Assembly: GCA_016293225.1 (NCBI GenBank)
Contig: JAEDEQ010000005.1
Coordinates: 1-47,468, forward strand
Direction: 5' to 3'
DNA length: 47,468 nt
DNA from: Clostridiaceae bacterium
GTDB lineage: Bacteria > Bacillota > Clostridia > Oscillospirales > Acutalibacteraceae
Part shown: one piece after another, positions 32,148 to 40,606 of the stretch
How positions within the stretch are numbered: the stretch's first letter is position 1
How the letters are laid out: every line of letters starts with the position of its first letter
The notes under the pieces: model-generated
Told to the model about the DNA's origin: nothing
Seen by the model: the letters and a program-made list of their open reading frames with translations, nothing else
The model's database searches: none
Program-made: the position numbers and the translations under genes

Positions 32148-34745
32148 ATGAAACTTCTTGTTGTTGACGGGAACAGTATCGTTAACCGCGCGTTTTACGC
32201 AATAAAGCTGCTTTCAACCAAGGACGGCCAGTTCACCAACGCCATTTACGGCTTTATGAATATTCTGCTGAAGCTTGAAGAGGAGTGCGAACCGGACAGC
32301 GTTGCAATCGCTTTTGACCTCAAGGCGCCCACCTTCCGCCATAAGATGTACGACGCATACAAGGCCGGGCGCAAGGGTATGCCTCCGGAGCTTGCAAGCC
32401 AGCTGCCGATACTCAAAAAGCTGCTTTCCTCGCTCGGCTATACTCTTGTTGAAAAGGAGGGCTTTGAAGCGGACGATATTCTCGGAACGCTGAGCGCCCA
32501 TGTCAAAGGAGACGACCGCTGCTTTGTTGCAACGGGCGACAGGGACTCGTTGCAGCTTGTTTCCGGCAACACCGTTGTAATGCTTGCCTCAACAAAAATG
32601 GGAAAGCCGCAGACGGTTGTCTATGACAAGGAAAAGCTCATGGAGGAGTACGGCGTTGCTCCCGAGGGAATGATCGAAATCAAGGCGCTCATGGGCGACT
32701 CGTCCGACAACATTCCCGGCGTTGCCGGCATCGGCCAAAAGACCGCCGGCGACCTCATAAGGCGCTTCGGCACCATTGACAGAATTTACGCTGAGCTTGA
32801 CTCGCTCGACATCAAAAAGGGCGTCCGCGATAAGCTTGAAGCCGGAAAGGACAGCGCCTATCTTTCAAAAAAGCTCGGCACCATCTGCCTTGACGCTCCG
32901 ATTGATACAGATATGAAGCTTTACGCAAAAAAAGCCCCGGACGCAAAGCAGGCTATACCGCTGCTTGTTTCGCTCGAAATGTTTTCAATGATTGAAAAGC
33001 TCGGTCTTACCCGTGAGGGCGTTTCTGCCGCGCCGGAAACAGAGCCAAGGGAAAGCGGCATTGCCTTCAAAGAAGAACGCGACCTTTGCGGACTTCTGGG
33101 CGAATTTAAAAACGCAGGCGAGGCGTATTTTGTCTGCGAATTTGAAAATCACGCCGTTAAAGCCTATTTTTTCCGCACCCGGAACGAGATACGTTTTGTT
33201 GAGTCGAACTGCTTTGACTTTGACTCGTTTTCAAAAAGCTTTCTGGAGGGAGAATGGAAAAAATATACCTGCGACAGTAAAAATCTTTACCGCTATGCCG
33301 AAAGCATCGGCGCCTCGCTTTCGGGCCTCGCTTTTGATACCACACTTGCCGGCTATATCCTCAACCCCTCCGCAAGCAGCTATGAGATTCTGCGCCTTGC
33401 GGATACGCTCGGTGTTTACATTCCCGATATCGACTGCCCCGAAAGCCTGAAAAAGTATGCTCAAAGCGCCGCGGTCATTAAAGGCGTTTGCGAAAAATGC
33501 GCCGCCGAGATTAAAGAAAACGAACAGGAATATCTGCTTTACGAAATTGAGCAGCCGCTTGCAAGGGTGCTCGCCTCAATGGAGAACACCGGCTTTCTTG
33601 TTGACAGAGACGAGATTGCGCGCTACGGAAAGGAGCTTGAGCTTCGTATTAATGAAATCAGCGAAAAGATTTTTTCGCTTGTCGGCTTTGAGTTTAACCT
33701 CAATTCCCCCAAGCAGCTTGGCGAGGCTCTTTTTGAAAAGATGGGTATTCCGGCAAAGAAAAAGACCAAGAGCGGTTACTCAACAAGCGCCGAGGTGCTT
33801 GAAGCACTTTCCGACGACTACCCCGTTGTTGCGGACATTCTTTCATACCGAATGCTTGCAAAGCTCAAATCCACCTACTGCGACGGTCTGCTCAAGCAGA
33901 TTGGCGCGGACGGAAGAATCCGTTCAACGCTCAACCAGACCGAAACAAGAACCGGCAGAATTTCCTCCCTTGAGCCGAATTTGCAGAACATTCCCGTGCG
34001 CTATAAGGAGGGCAGGGAGATACGCCGCTTTTTCACCGCAGGAGAGGGAAGAGTGCTTGTTGACGCAGACTATTCGCAGATTGAGCTGCGCGTCCTTGCC
34101 GAAATTTCGGGCGACGAGGAAATGCTTTCAGCCTTCAGAAACGGCGACGATATCCACGCCATAACCGCCTCACAGGTGTTCAATATGCCGCTTCATATGG
34201 TCACTCCGCTGATGCGAAGCAGAGCAAAGGCGGTAAATTTCGGCATAGTATACGGCATCGGCGCATTCTCGCTTGCAAAGGATATCGGCGTAACGCGCAG
34301 GGAAGCCGATTCCTATATCAAAGGCTATCTTCACCATTACAGCGGCATTGACCGCTATATGAAGCAGGTTGTTGAAAAAGCGCGCGAGGACGGCTTTGCC
34401 CAGACCCTTTTCCACCGTCGGCGCTATCTTCCCGAGCTTACCGCCGCGAACAAAATGCTTCAGGCTTTCGGCGAAAGGGTTGCGCGCAACATGCCCGTTC
34501 AGGGTACGGCGGCAGACATTATAAAAATTGCGATGGTAAAGGTGTCGGAGCGCATGTCCGCCCGGACGGAAAGCGCAAAGCTCATCATGCAGGTTCACGA
34601 TGAACTGATAGTCGAGTGTGACGAGGCGGAAAAGGAAAAGGTCTGCACGCTTTTGAAGGAGGAAATGGAAAACGCCTGCAAAATGCGCGTAAAGCTCCTT
34701 GCCGAGGTACACTCGGGCAAAACCTGGTACGAGGCAAAAGGCTGA
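32148..34745 (+). CDS. polA: DNA polymerase I
   Basis: 865 residues. Repair and Okazaki-fragment polymerase. The N-terminal 5'-3' exonuclease (about 1-290) has LLVVDGNSIVNRAFYA, GFEADDILGTL, ATGDRDSLQLV and KALMGDSSDNIPGVAGIGQKTA. The middle (about 310-490) has the place and size of a 3'-5' exonuclease but lacks its carboxylate motifs, so proofreading is probably absent, as in Bacillus. The C-terminal polymerase carries motif A DADYSQIELR, motif B RSRAKAVNFGIVYG and motif C VHDELIVE. ATG 32148 follows CGGAGG. Confidence 0.97.
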   Translation: MKLLVVDGNSIVNRAFYAIKLLSTKDGQFTNAIYGFMNILLKLEEECEPDSVAIAFDLKAPTFRHKMYDAYKAGRKGMPPELASQLPILKKLLSSLGYTLVEKEGFEADDILGTLSAHVKGDDRCFVATGDRDSLQLVSGNTVVMLASTKMGKPQTVVYDKEKLMEEYGVAPEGMIEIKALMGDSSDNIPGVAGIGQKTAGDLIRRFGTIDRIYAELDSLDIKKGVRDKLEAGKDSAYLSKKLGTICLDAPIDTDMKLYAKKAPDAKQAIPLLVSLEMFSMIEKLGLTREGVSAAPETEPRESGIAFKEERDLCGLLGEFKNAGEAYFVCEFENHAVKAYFFRTRNEIRFVESNCFDFDSFSKSFLEGEWKKYTCDSKNLYRYAESIGASLSGLAFDTTLAGYILNPSASSYEILRLADTLGVYIPDIDCPESLKKYAQSAAVIKGVCEKCAAEIKENEQEYLLYEIEQPLARVLASMENTGFLVDRDEIARYGKELELRINEISEKIFSLVGFEFNLNSPKQLGEALFEKMGIPAKKKTKSGYSTSAEVLEALSDDYPVVADILSYRMLAKLKSTYCDGLLKQIGADGRIRSTLNQTETRTGRISSLEPNLQNIPVRYKEGREIRRFFTAGEGRVLVDADYSQIELRVLAEISGDEEMLSAFRNGDDIHAITASQVFNMPLHMVTPLMRSRAKAVNFGIVYGIGAFSLAKDIGVTRREADSYIKGYLHHYSGIDRYMKQVVEKAREDGFAQTLFHRRRYLPELTAANKMLQAFGERVARNMPVQGTAADIIKIAMVKVSERMSARTESAKLIMQVHDELIVECDEAEKEKVCTLLKEEMENACKMRVKLLAEVHSGKTWYEAKG

Positions 34746-34847
34746 GCTGTAATGTCAGCCCTTTGCGCAGCCGAACATTTATATATATTATTGAAACGCA
34801 TTTTTTCATATTCTGTTCGGCACAAAGCTTAATACGAAATATGCGCA

Positions 34848-34885
34848 AAACCGCCCGCTTGTGGAAACACAAACAGGCGGTTTAT
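34848..34885 (-). terminator. Hairpin between converging polA and the small membrane protein gene
   Basis: AACCGCC with CTTGTG pairs with CACAA and GGCGGTT around a GAAA loop, with one or two bulges. The minus strand then reads TTTTGC, the plus strand TTTATTAT. It probably serves both genes. Confidence 0.55.
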
Positions 34886-34945
34886 TATACAAAGATATAG
34901 CTTCCTTCTTTAAAGAAGTATAGCGGCGAAAGCTCCTGACTCAAT

Positions 34946-35176
34946 TCAGGCGGCGCGGCCGGCTCTTTTGCGGTGCTTTTCCGCGTTCCGGGACTCAAAG
35001 GCAGAAGAACGGGAAAGCTCCCTGCACTTTCCGCCCTTGCGGCGCGCTTTCCTTAAAAAGGCGCGTTTAAGCTTCTGCTCAAAGGAAATGAGCCTTTCTT
35101 CAAAAATTATTCCGAAAACCGCAAGAATAACAAGCGGAATATAGACCGAGAAAAACATTGCCGGTGATGTAAACAT
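34946..35176 (-). CDS. Small single-pass membrane protein behind a LexA-type box
   Basis: 76 residues. A short N-terminus leads into one hydrophobic helix (about 7-25, MFFSVYIPLVILAVFGII) and then a strongly basic, amphipathic and probably cytoplasmic tail (EERLISFEQKLKRAFLRKARRKG, then more Arg/Lys). There is no LysM, signal-peptidase site or other known domain. The gene is certainly set up for expression: AGGAGGG with a 7-nt spacer before ATG 35176, and a promoter of consensus hexamers at 35247-35274. Between promoter and start lies a GAAC-N4-GTTC palindrome fitting the Gram-positive LexA operator. Small SOS-induced membrane proteins in other bacteria (YneA, SidA, DivS) block cell division; that role is proposed here only by analogy. 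Confidence 0.8.
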   Translation of the reverse strand: MFTSPAMFFSVYIPLVILAVFGIIFEERLISFEQKLKRAFLRKARRKGGKCRELSRSSAFESRNAEKHRKRAGRAA

Positions 35177-35216
35177 AATATAACCCTCCTGATTTATAAT
35201 TGAACGAAGTCTTGTC

Positions 35217-35230
35217 CGAACATTCGTTCT
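35217..35230 (-). promoter_or_regulatory. LexA-type SOS box
   Basis: Minus strand AGAACGAATGTTCG. Against the Bacillus consensus CGAACRNRYGTTYC the 12-nt core GAACGAATGTTC fits at every position; only the two outermost bases differ. It lies about 15-30 nt downstream of the expected transcription start, a good position for repression. Confidence 0.65.
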
Positions 35231-35246
35231 TGTTTCCTATGACTTG

Positions 35247-35274
35247 ATTATAGCAGAAAAAACGGATTTGTCAA
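35247..35274 (-). promoter_or_regulatory. Consensus promoter of the small membrane protein gene
   Basis: Minus strand TTGACA (35274-35269), 16-nt spacer, TATAAT (35252-35247). Both hexamers are perfect, as expected for a gene that must be held off by a repressor. Confidence 0.8.
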
Positions 35275-35466
35275 CACAAATGTTCACTAAATTTTAATTT
35301 TCAGTCCCCTTTTTTGGACTTTATTTAATTTTTAGTTAGTTTTTTTGCGAGACAGGGTTTATTATTCCTTTTGCGCTTAAAGCACGGCTCAGAACGGCTG
35401 TCGCTTTTGTCAAAAACAAAGCCGATATTTTGTGCATTATTACGGAAAGAATGTTGAAGCAAAACA

Positions 35467-35495
35467 GTGAAAAATATGGAAAAATATGATAAAAT
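35467..35495 (+). promoter_or_regulatory. Probable promoter of the hydrolase gene
   Basis: GTGAAA (35467-35472), 17-nt spacer, TAAAAT (35490-35495). Confidence 0.5.
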
Positions 35496-35509
35496 ACCTT
35501 TTGTAATAT

Positions 35510-35526
35510 ATTGCATTATATGCAAT
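35510..35526. promoter_or_regulatory. 17-bp palindrome, candidate operator
   Basis: ATTGCAT-TAT-ATGCAAT, a perfect 7-3-7 inverted repeat. It lies just downstream of the predicted transcription start and one base before the CGGAGG ribosome-binding site, so it may be a repressor site or a leader hairpin controlling translation. Confidence 0.5.
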
Positions 35527-35539
35527 CGGAGGTATCGTT

Positions 35540-36472
35540 ATGGCTGTTAAAAAAGAATTTTATTTTCCGTCTGTTTCCGGACTTGCGGATATTCACGCGT
35601 GCTCATTCCTTCCCGAGGATAAGGAGAGCATAAAGGCTGTTATCCAGATAGCTCACGGAATGGCGGAGCATCTTGAAAGATATGAAAAGTTCGCTTCCGT
35701 CCTTTGTGACAACGGCTTCGCCGTTTATATCAACGATCATCTGGGTCACGGAAAGAGCGTTAAAAACGATGATGAGCTCGGCTATTTCGGCGAAAAGGAC
35801 GGCTGGAAAAACTTTATCGGCGACTGCCATATGCTCATGCAGATTGCCAAAAAGGAGAACCCCGAAAAGCCGTACATCTTCTTCGGCCATTCAATGGGTT
35901 CGTTCGTTTCTCGCTCTTTTTCAAAGCAATATGCCAATGAGCTTGCCGGCGCCGTTTTCTGCGGAACGGCCGGACCGAACCCGGGCGCAAAGGTCGGCAT
36001 TGCCCTTGCAAAGGCTGTCGGTAAAATCAAAGGCTCGCACTACCGCAGCAAGATGATTGACAATATCGCTTTCGGCACCTACAACAAGCAGTTTGAGGGC
36101 AGGACAAGCTTTGACTGGCTTTCAAGAGATAACGATGAGGTTGACAAGTACATTGCCGACAAATACTGCGGCTTCCTCTTTACCGCATACGGCTACAGAG
36201 ACATGTTCTCCCTGCTTTGCTCGGTATCAACCAAAAATTGGGCTGAGGAATATTCAAAGTCGCTGCCCGTTCTCATGATCTCCGGCTCAAAGGACCCCGT
36301 CGGCGCCTACGGAAAGGGCGTTGAGCAGGTTTACAATATGCTAAAGAACGCCGGAAAAACAAATGTTACCTTGAAACTTTATGACGGTGCAAGGCACGAA
36401 ATTCTCAACGAAAGCAAGTGCTTTGACACCGTTTGCAAGGACGTTATCGACTGGGCAAACAGCATAATCTGA
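35540..36472 (+). CDS. Alpha/beta hydrolase, monoglyceride lipase/lysophospholipase-like
   Basis: 310 residues, no signal peptide. A serine hydrolase of the Hydrolase_4 group. The N-terminal block QIAHGMAEHLERYEKFA with NDHLGHGKS is typical of monoacylglycerol lipases. The nucleophile serine is in FFGHSMGSFVSR (about 112-123), the acid in MISGSKDPVGAYGKG and the histidine in YDGARHEILNE. Likely to hydrolyse monoglycerides or lysophospholipids, though the group includes other esterases. ATG 35540 follows CGGAGG; single gene with a palindromic candidate operator and a strong terminator. Confidence 0.88.
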   Translation: MAVKKEFYFPSVSGLADIHACSFLPEDKESIKAVIQIAHGMAEHLERYEKFASVLCDNGFAVYINDHLGHGKSVKNDDELGYFGEKDGWKNFIGDCHMLMQIAKKENPEKPYIFFGHSMGSFVSRSFSKQYANELAGAVFCGTAGPNPGAKVGIALAKAVGKIKGSHYRSKMIDNIAFGTYNKQFEGRTSFDWLSRDNDEVDKYIADKYCGFLFTAYGYRDMFSLLCSVSTKNWAEEYSKSLPVLMISGSKDPVGAYGKGVEQVYNMLKNAGKTNVTLKLYDGARHEILNESKCFDTVCKDVIDWANSII

Positions 36473-36503
36473 CCGAAAGCGCACAAAGCAGACAACACAA
36501 GAC

Positions 36504-36545
36504 GGCACGGCTGCCTTTATCCGGGCGGCCGTGCCTTGCTTTTCC
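36504..36545 (+). terminator. Terminator after the hydrolase gene
   Basis: GGCACGGCTGCC (36504-36515) pairs with GGGCGGCCGTGCC (36523-36535) with one bulge, then TTGCTTTT. A second GC-rich hairpin (GGGCTGCTTGCC / GGCAAGCCCC) follows at about 36560-36595. Confidence 0.75.
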
Positions 36546-36651
36546 GCTGGAAAATTCAGGGCTGCTTGCCTCCCCTTTCCGCCGGCAAGCCCCGGCGCGC
36601 CCGAAAGGTGCTTAAAAACTTTTCAGGTTTCTTACTATTTATGAAAAGCAC

Positions 36652-36680
36652 TTGACCTTTTAATATTTTTTTGCTATTCT
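36652..36680 (+). promoter_or_regulatory. Promoter of the DUF4474-type protein gene
   Basis: TTGACC (36652-36657), 17-nt spacer, TATTCT (36675-36680). Confidence 0.65.
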
Positions 36681-36757
36681 ATTAGTTGATATATTCTGTA
36701 CTGTTATGTCGAAAAAATATAAAATTTTGGGTTATTCAGGATCAAGGAGGAAACAAG

Positions 36758-37726
36758 ATGACTAAATCCAAAACAACCGTCATCGCTCTTGCGGCACTTG
36801 TTGTTGTGTGCGTCGGTTCATTCCTGGGCGTCAGGGCGCTAAACAAAAACACCAAGGTGCAGCAGCCCGTTACCATCACAACTCAGCAGATAACGACTAC
36901 CGTACCAACAACAACGCAGCCTTCAACCGAACCGACGACCGTTCCCACTCAGCCGAGCACGGCGGCAACAACAGCCCTCGCCATTAACGACGCGGCAAAG
37001 GAAAGCACTTCCAACCTTTTCACAACCTTTGCGCAAAGCACAACTATACCCCCCACAACCACAACCGCGCCGACCACAACAACCAGACCCACCACTACCG
37101 CCGCTCCGACAACGACAAAAGCACTCACCGGCAAGGAAACTCCCGAGGAGGTCATCAAGTCTGCGGCAGTCTTTTCCGATGGGTTCCTCGGCTATAAATA
37201 CGATCCCGATGGAGACGTTTACTACACAAACAAGGATCCCTGGCAGCGCAACTTCGGCTTTAATGAGCTTTATGACGTCGGCGCTTCGTTCATCGTTTTC
37301 TATTACGACACTATGCGCTGCAAGTTCAATTACGCCGGCAAGGACTGGATGATCCAGTTCTGGAAAGGACAGTACGGCTTTGTGTTCATCGGCGCCGAGA
37401 TCGGCGTTTACAACAAGCCCGAAAACAGGAAGGTTGAGCATTACGACTGTGCTTCGGACGAAGATTCGCTCAAGATGTCCATGACCTGCTACCGCAAGGG
37501 CAAGGAAATTTTCTCAAGGAAATATGCAACCTACTGGTGGTGCACCGGCTTTGTTCCCGGCAAGCTTGATAAGTTCTCCGACCGCTCCGAGCTCAAGGTT
37601 CAGGCAAGAATTACCTTAAAGGACGCAAGAATGCTGCTTTCCTTCTGCGGCGCTCTTGAGGAAAACGGACTGAAACTCAACAAGAATTACACAACTGACG
37701 GTCTGGATGTTTTTGTAACTTGGTAA
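36758..37726 (+). CDS. Membrane-anchored protein with Thr/Pro linker and DUF4474-like domain
   Basis: 322 residues. An N-terminal membrane helix (about 7-27, VIALAALVVVCVGSFLGV) anchors it without a clear cleavage site. Then comes a roughly 100-residue linker made largely of Thr, Pro, Ala and Ser (TTTAPTTTTRPTTTAAPTTT), probably extended and perhaps glycosylated. The C-terminal domain (from about 125) starts GYKYDPDGDVYYTNKDPWQRNFGF and continues WMIQFWKGQYGFVFIGAEIGVY; this pattern is that of DUF4474, a domain of unknown function found on clostridial surface proteins. I recognise the family by memory only. ATG 36758 follows AAGGAGG; the frame also reads 24 codons further upstream, before any ribosome-binding site. 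Own promoter. Confidence 0.8.
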   Translation: MTKSKTTVIALAALVVVCVGSFLGVRALNKNTKVQQPVTITTQQITTTVPTTTQPSTEPTTVPTQPSTAATTALAINDAAKESTSNLFTTFAQSTTIPPTTTTAPTTTTRPTTTAAPTTTKALTGKETPEEVIKSAAVFSDGFLGYKYDPDGDVYYTNKDPWQRNFGFNELYDVGASFIVFYYDTMRCKFNYAGKDWMIQFWKGQYGFVFIGAEIGVYNKPENRKVEHYDCASDEDSLKMSMTCYRKGKEIFSRKYATYWWCTGFVPGKLDKFSDRSELKVQARITLKDARMLLSFCGALEENGLKLNKNYTTDGLDVFVTW

Positions 37727-37761
37727 TTGTGCCGAATAATTATAAAATTTTTAATATTCTA

Positions 37762-37790
37762 TTGAAATTCAGACCTACATATTGTATAAT
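37762..37790 (+). promoter_or_regulatory. Promoter of the LPXTG-like surface protein gene
   Basis: TTGAAA (37762-37767), 17-nt spacer, TATAAT (37785-37790). The leader of about 70 nt contains TCAACA...TGTTGA enclosing a hairpin CAGC-GAAA-GCTG. Confidence 0.8.
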
Positions 37791-37868
37791 TAACGGGAAG
37801 TTTTTTCAACAATCTGTATATTTTCAGCGAAAGCTGTTGATATAAATATTAAGAAAGGATTGATTGTC

Positions 37869-38711
37869 ATGAAAAAGTTTTTAGGCGTTATGGTTGCGGT
37901 TGTTCTTTGCATCTGCTCGATCGTACCTGCAATGGCTGCCGACACAGGCTCCGTTAAGGATATTCTCGGCAACGTTGATCTCGGCGGTCTCAGCGACAGC
38001 GACGCAGGCCAGATCCTCGACAAGCTCGATCTTGATTCAATCAAGGATCTTGTTGCAGGCGCCGGTTCAGACTCCTCAACAGGCGATTCCTCGGCTGCAG
38101 GCGGTATCGGCGACGTTCTTTCGGGACTTTCGGGAATGATTGACCCGAGTGCATTCAGCGCAATTTCCGATGCATTCAGCGGCGTTCTCGGCGGTTCGGA
38201 CGGCGGTTCAGGCTTTGACATTTCCTCGCTTATGGACACCATCTCCGGTGCATTCGCAGGCTCAGGTTTTGATCTCAGCTCGCTCACCAGCGGCTTTGAC
38301 ATGGGTTCGTTCGATTTTTCGAGCATTCTCAGCGGTCTCGGCGGCCTTACCGGCGGTAGCGGTGACTCCGATTCATCCTCAGCCGGAAGCGGCGCAATGG
38401 ACGCAATGTCAGGCATCATGGACTCCCTTATGGGCGGACTTTCATCGCTCGGCATCGACACCTCGGCTATCGAAGGACTTCTCGATAACGACATTGTTAA
38501 CTTCTTTGCTAACATGTACATCGGCCTTGGTCAGATCGGCGACAAGGATGAAGATCCCACAACCACAACGGCCTCTTCAACGACCAAGCCTGCTGCTGCC
38601 ACCACCAAGACTCCGAAGACCGGCGACACCTCGACTGTTTTCGTAGCTCTCGGCACTCTCAGCGTTGCAGCTGCTGCGGCATTTGTTTGCCTCAAGAAGA
38701 AAAAGGACTAA
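37869..38711 (+). CDS. Gly/Ser/Asp-rich cell-wall protein with LPXTG-like sorting signal
   Basis: 280 residues. A signal peptide (1-22, MKKFLGVMVAVVLCICSIVPAMA) is followed by a low-complexity body rich in Gly, Ser, Asp, Leu and Phe. In the body, units such as GFDISSLMDTISGAFAGS, GFDLSSLTSGFD and FDFSSILSGLGG repeat loosely (about 115-165). The C-terminus is a sortase signal: Thr-rich stretch, TPKTGDT (variant of LPxTG), hydrophobic helix VFVALGTLSVAAAAAFVCL, KKKKD tail. The body has no catalytic motif and almost no charged basic residues, suggesting a structural or matrix-like role. ATG 37869 follows AAAGGA; a TTG three codons earlier is in frame. Strong promoter and terminator. Confidence 0.8.
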   Translation: MKKFLGVMVAVVLCICSIVPAMAADTGSVKDILGNVDLGGLSDSDAGQILDKLDLDSIKDLVAGAGSDSSTGDSSAAGGIGDVLSGLSGMIDPSAFSAISDAFSGVLGGSDGGSGFDISSLMDTISGAFAGSGFDLSSLTSGFDMGSFDFSSILSGLGGLTGGSGDSDSSSAGSGAMDAMSGIMDSLMGGLSSLGIDTSAIEGLLDNDIVNFFANMYIGLGQIGDKDEDPTTTTASSTTKPAAATTKTPKTGDTSTVFVALGTLSVAAAAAFVCLKKKKD

Positions 38712-38751
38712 TTTCCCTTTTCGTTAACTTTTTTAAAAAAGCTAATTAAAA

Positions 38752-38790
38752 GCCGCCCTTGTCGCGATTGACGCGGGCGGTTCTTTTTTT
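38752..38790 (+). terminator. Terminator after the LPXTG-like protein gene
   Basis: CCGCCC (38753-38758) with GTCGC pairs with GACGC and GGGCGG (38775-38780; small bulge), then TTCTTTTTTT. Confidence 0.85.
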
Positions 38791-38878
38791 GCTGTTCGGC
38801 GATTGGCTGTATTTTTTAAATTGGCATTAACTATTACAAACGATTTACGGATTGTAATAATTTCTTGAGAATTTTTTA

Positions 38879-38907
38879 TTGTCTTTTTAATCTTTTTCTT
38901 ATACAAT
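38879..38907 (+). promoter_or_regulatory. Promoter of the MBOAT-SGNH operon
   Basis: TTGTCT (38879-38884), 17-nt spacer, TACAAT (38902-38907). Confidence 0.6.
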
Positions 38908-38958
38908 ATCTTAGCAAATGTTTTCAGGATAAACCAAACCAATGCATGGAGTGATAAA

Positions 38959-40593
38959 ATGAATCTTGCACAGTTGCTTTTAGCAGGGAGATATACCGAG
39001 CTTACCTCATATTTTTCAAATGAGTACCTGTACTTTTTTTTGCCGATAAGTATTATAGGATACTGCTTTATGCCGCAAAAGGCAAAAAAGTACTATCTTC
39101 TTGCCGCAAGCATGGTGTTCTATTGGCTCATCAGCGGAAAGCTCATTCTTTTCCTTTTGATAACCGTTATGGCCGTTCACCACTTTGCCCTCTGGCTTGA
39201 CAGGATACGCGCGCAAAAGGACGCGGCTGTCAAGGAATGTGAACGGGAGGAACGCAAGCAGATTAAAAAAGCTTTCCAAAAAAAGAGCAGAGCCGTCCTT
39301 GCCTTTGCGGCCGTGGTTCACATCGGCGCGCTTTTAATGATAAAGTATTCGCCTTTCTTCACAGAGAATATCAACAGCCTTTTAAAGCTGTTTCATTCGC
39401 AGACCGTGCTTGAAATTCCGAAGTTCATTATGCCCATAGGCATATCGTTCTTCACCTTGCAGGCCGTGTCATATCTCGTTGACGTCTACAGAGGCGTCAG
39501 CCGGGCGGACGACAATATCTTCCGCGTTGCGCTCTTCATGTCGTTCTTTCCGCAGATTGTTGAAGGCCCCATCTGCCGCTATGAGCAAACAGCGCCTAAG
39601 CTTTGGAACGTTAAAAAGATTGATTACCGGAATTTTTCCCTCGGCATCACGCGCGTGCTTTACGGCTACATGAAAAAGCTCGTTGTTGCCGACAGGCTCA
39701 ACCCCCTCATTCAGGAGGTCTTTGATAATTACAACAGCTATGACGGCGGAATGATTGCCCTTGCGGCCGTATTCTATACCGTTCAGCTTTACATGGACTT
39801 TTCCGGAACAATGGACGCCGTTATCGGCACGGCGCAGGTTTTCGGCGTTGAGCTGCCCGAAAACTTCCGTCGCCCGTTCTTTTCAAAAACCATTTCCGAA
39901 TTCTGGCAGCGCTGGCACATCACGCTCGGCACCTGGTTCAAGGATTACATCTTCTATCCCGTAACAATGTCAAAGCCGATGAAGAATCTGACCTCGTCCG
40001 CGCGCAAAAAGCTCGGCAACCACTTCGGGCCGCTTGTTGCAGGCTCGGTGGCGCTTTTCTGCGTCTGGTTTTCAAACGGTCTCTGGCACGGCGCGGCGTG
40101 GAACTACATCTTCTTCGGAATGTATCACTTTGTGCTGATTCTTTGCGGAAACATCATCTCGCCTGCCGTGAGAACTGTGAACGCCAAGCTTCACATCTCA
40201 CCCGAAAAGTTTCCGTACCGCCTCATGCAGATGCTTCGCTCCTGCATTCTTGTTGTAATCGGCGAGCTGTTTTTCCGGGCTAACGGACTGCGCGCCGGCC
40301 TTGCAATGTTCAAAAAGCTTTTCACGGATATGAAAATTACCTTGCTGACGCCCGAGGTGCTCAAGCCGCTCGGCATCGACTTGAAGGATATAGCTATTGT
40401 GCTTGTTGCCGTTACGATAGTTTTTGTGATAAGCCTGCTGAACGAAAAAGGAATTCCCGTTGGCGAAAGGGTCAATTCCCTGAAGCTTCCCGCCCGCTGG
40501 GCAATTCTTTTCACCCTTATAATGTTTATTGTAATTTTCGGCGCATACGGACCGGGCTATATCCCCGTTGATCCCATCTATGCCGAATTTTAA
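38959..40593 (+). CDS. MBOAT-family membrane O-acyltransferase (AlgI/DltB-like)
   Basis: 544 residues with about a dozen membrane helices. Members move acyl groups, usually acetyl, across the membrane to cell-surface polymers. Family marks: GISFFTLQAVSYLVDVYRG, FFPQIVEGPICRYEQ, LYMDFSGTMDAVIGTAQVFGVELPENFRRPF, SEFWQRWHITLGTWFKDYIFYP, and the catalytic His in GLWHGAAWNYIFFGMYH. ATG 38959 follows ATGGAG. Fourteen nucleotides separate its stop from the SGNH gene, so the pair should work together on an exopolysaccharide, teichoic acid or peptidoglycan substrate; no polymer-synthesis genes are adjacent to say which. Confidence 0.93.
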   Translation: MNLAQLLLAGRYTELTSYFSNEYLYFFLPISIIGYCFMPQKAKKYYLLAASMVFYWLISGKLILFLLITVMAVHHFALWLDRIRAQKDAAVKECEREERKQIKKAFQKKSRAVLAFAAVVHIGALLMIKYSPFFTENINSLLKLFHSQTVLEIPKFIMPIGISFFTLQAVSYLVDVYRGVSRADDNIFRVALFMSFFPQIVEGPICRYEQTAPKLWNVKKIDYRNFSLGITRVLYGYMKKLVVADRLNPLIQEVFDNYNSYDGGMIALAAVFYTVQLYMDFSGTMDAVIGTAQVFGVELPENFRRPFFSKTISEFWQRWHITLGTWFKDYIFYPVTMSKPMKNLTSSARKKLGNHFGPLVAGSVALFCVWFSNGLWHGAAWNYIFFGMYHFVLILCGNIISPAVRTVNAKLHISPEKFPYRLMQMLRSCILVVIGELFFRANGLRAGLAMFKKLFTDMKITLLTPEVLKPLGIDLKDIAIVLVAVTIVFVISLLNEKGIPVGERVNSLKLPARWAILFTLIMFIVIFGAYGPGYIPVDPIYAEF

Positions 40594-40606
40594 AGGAGGT
40601 ACGGTT

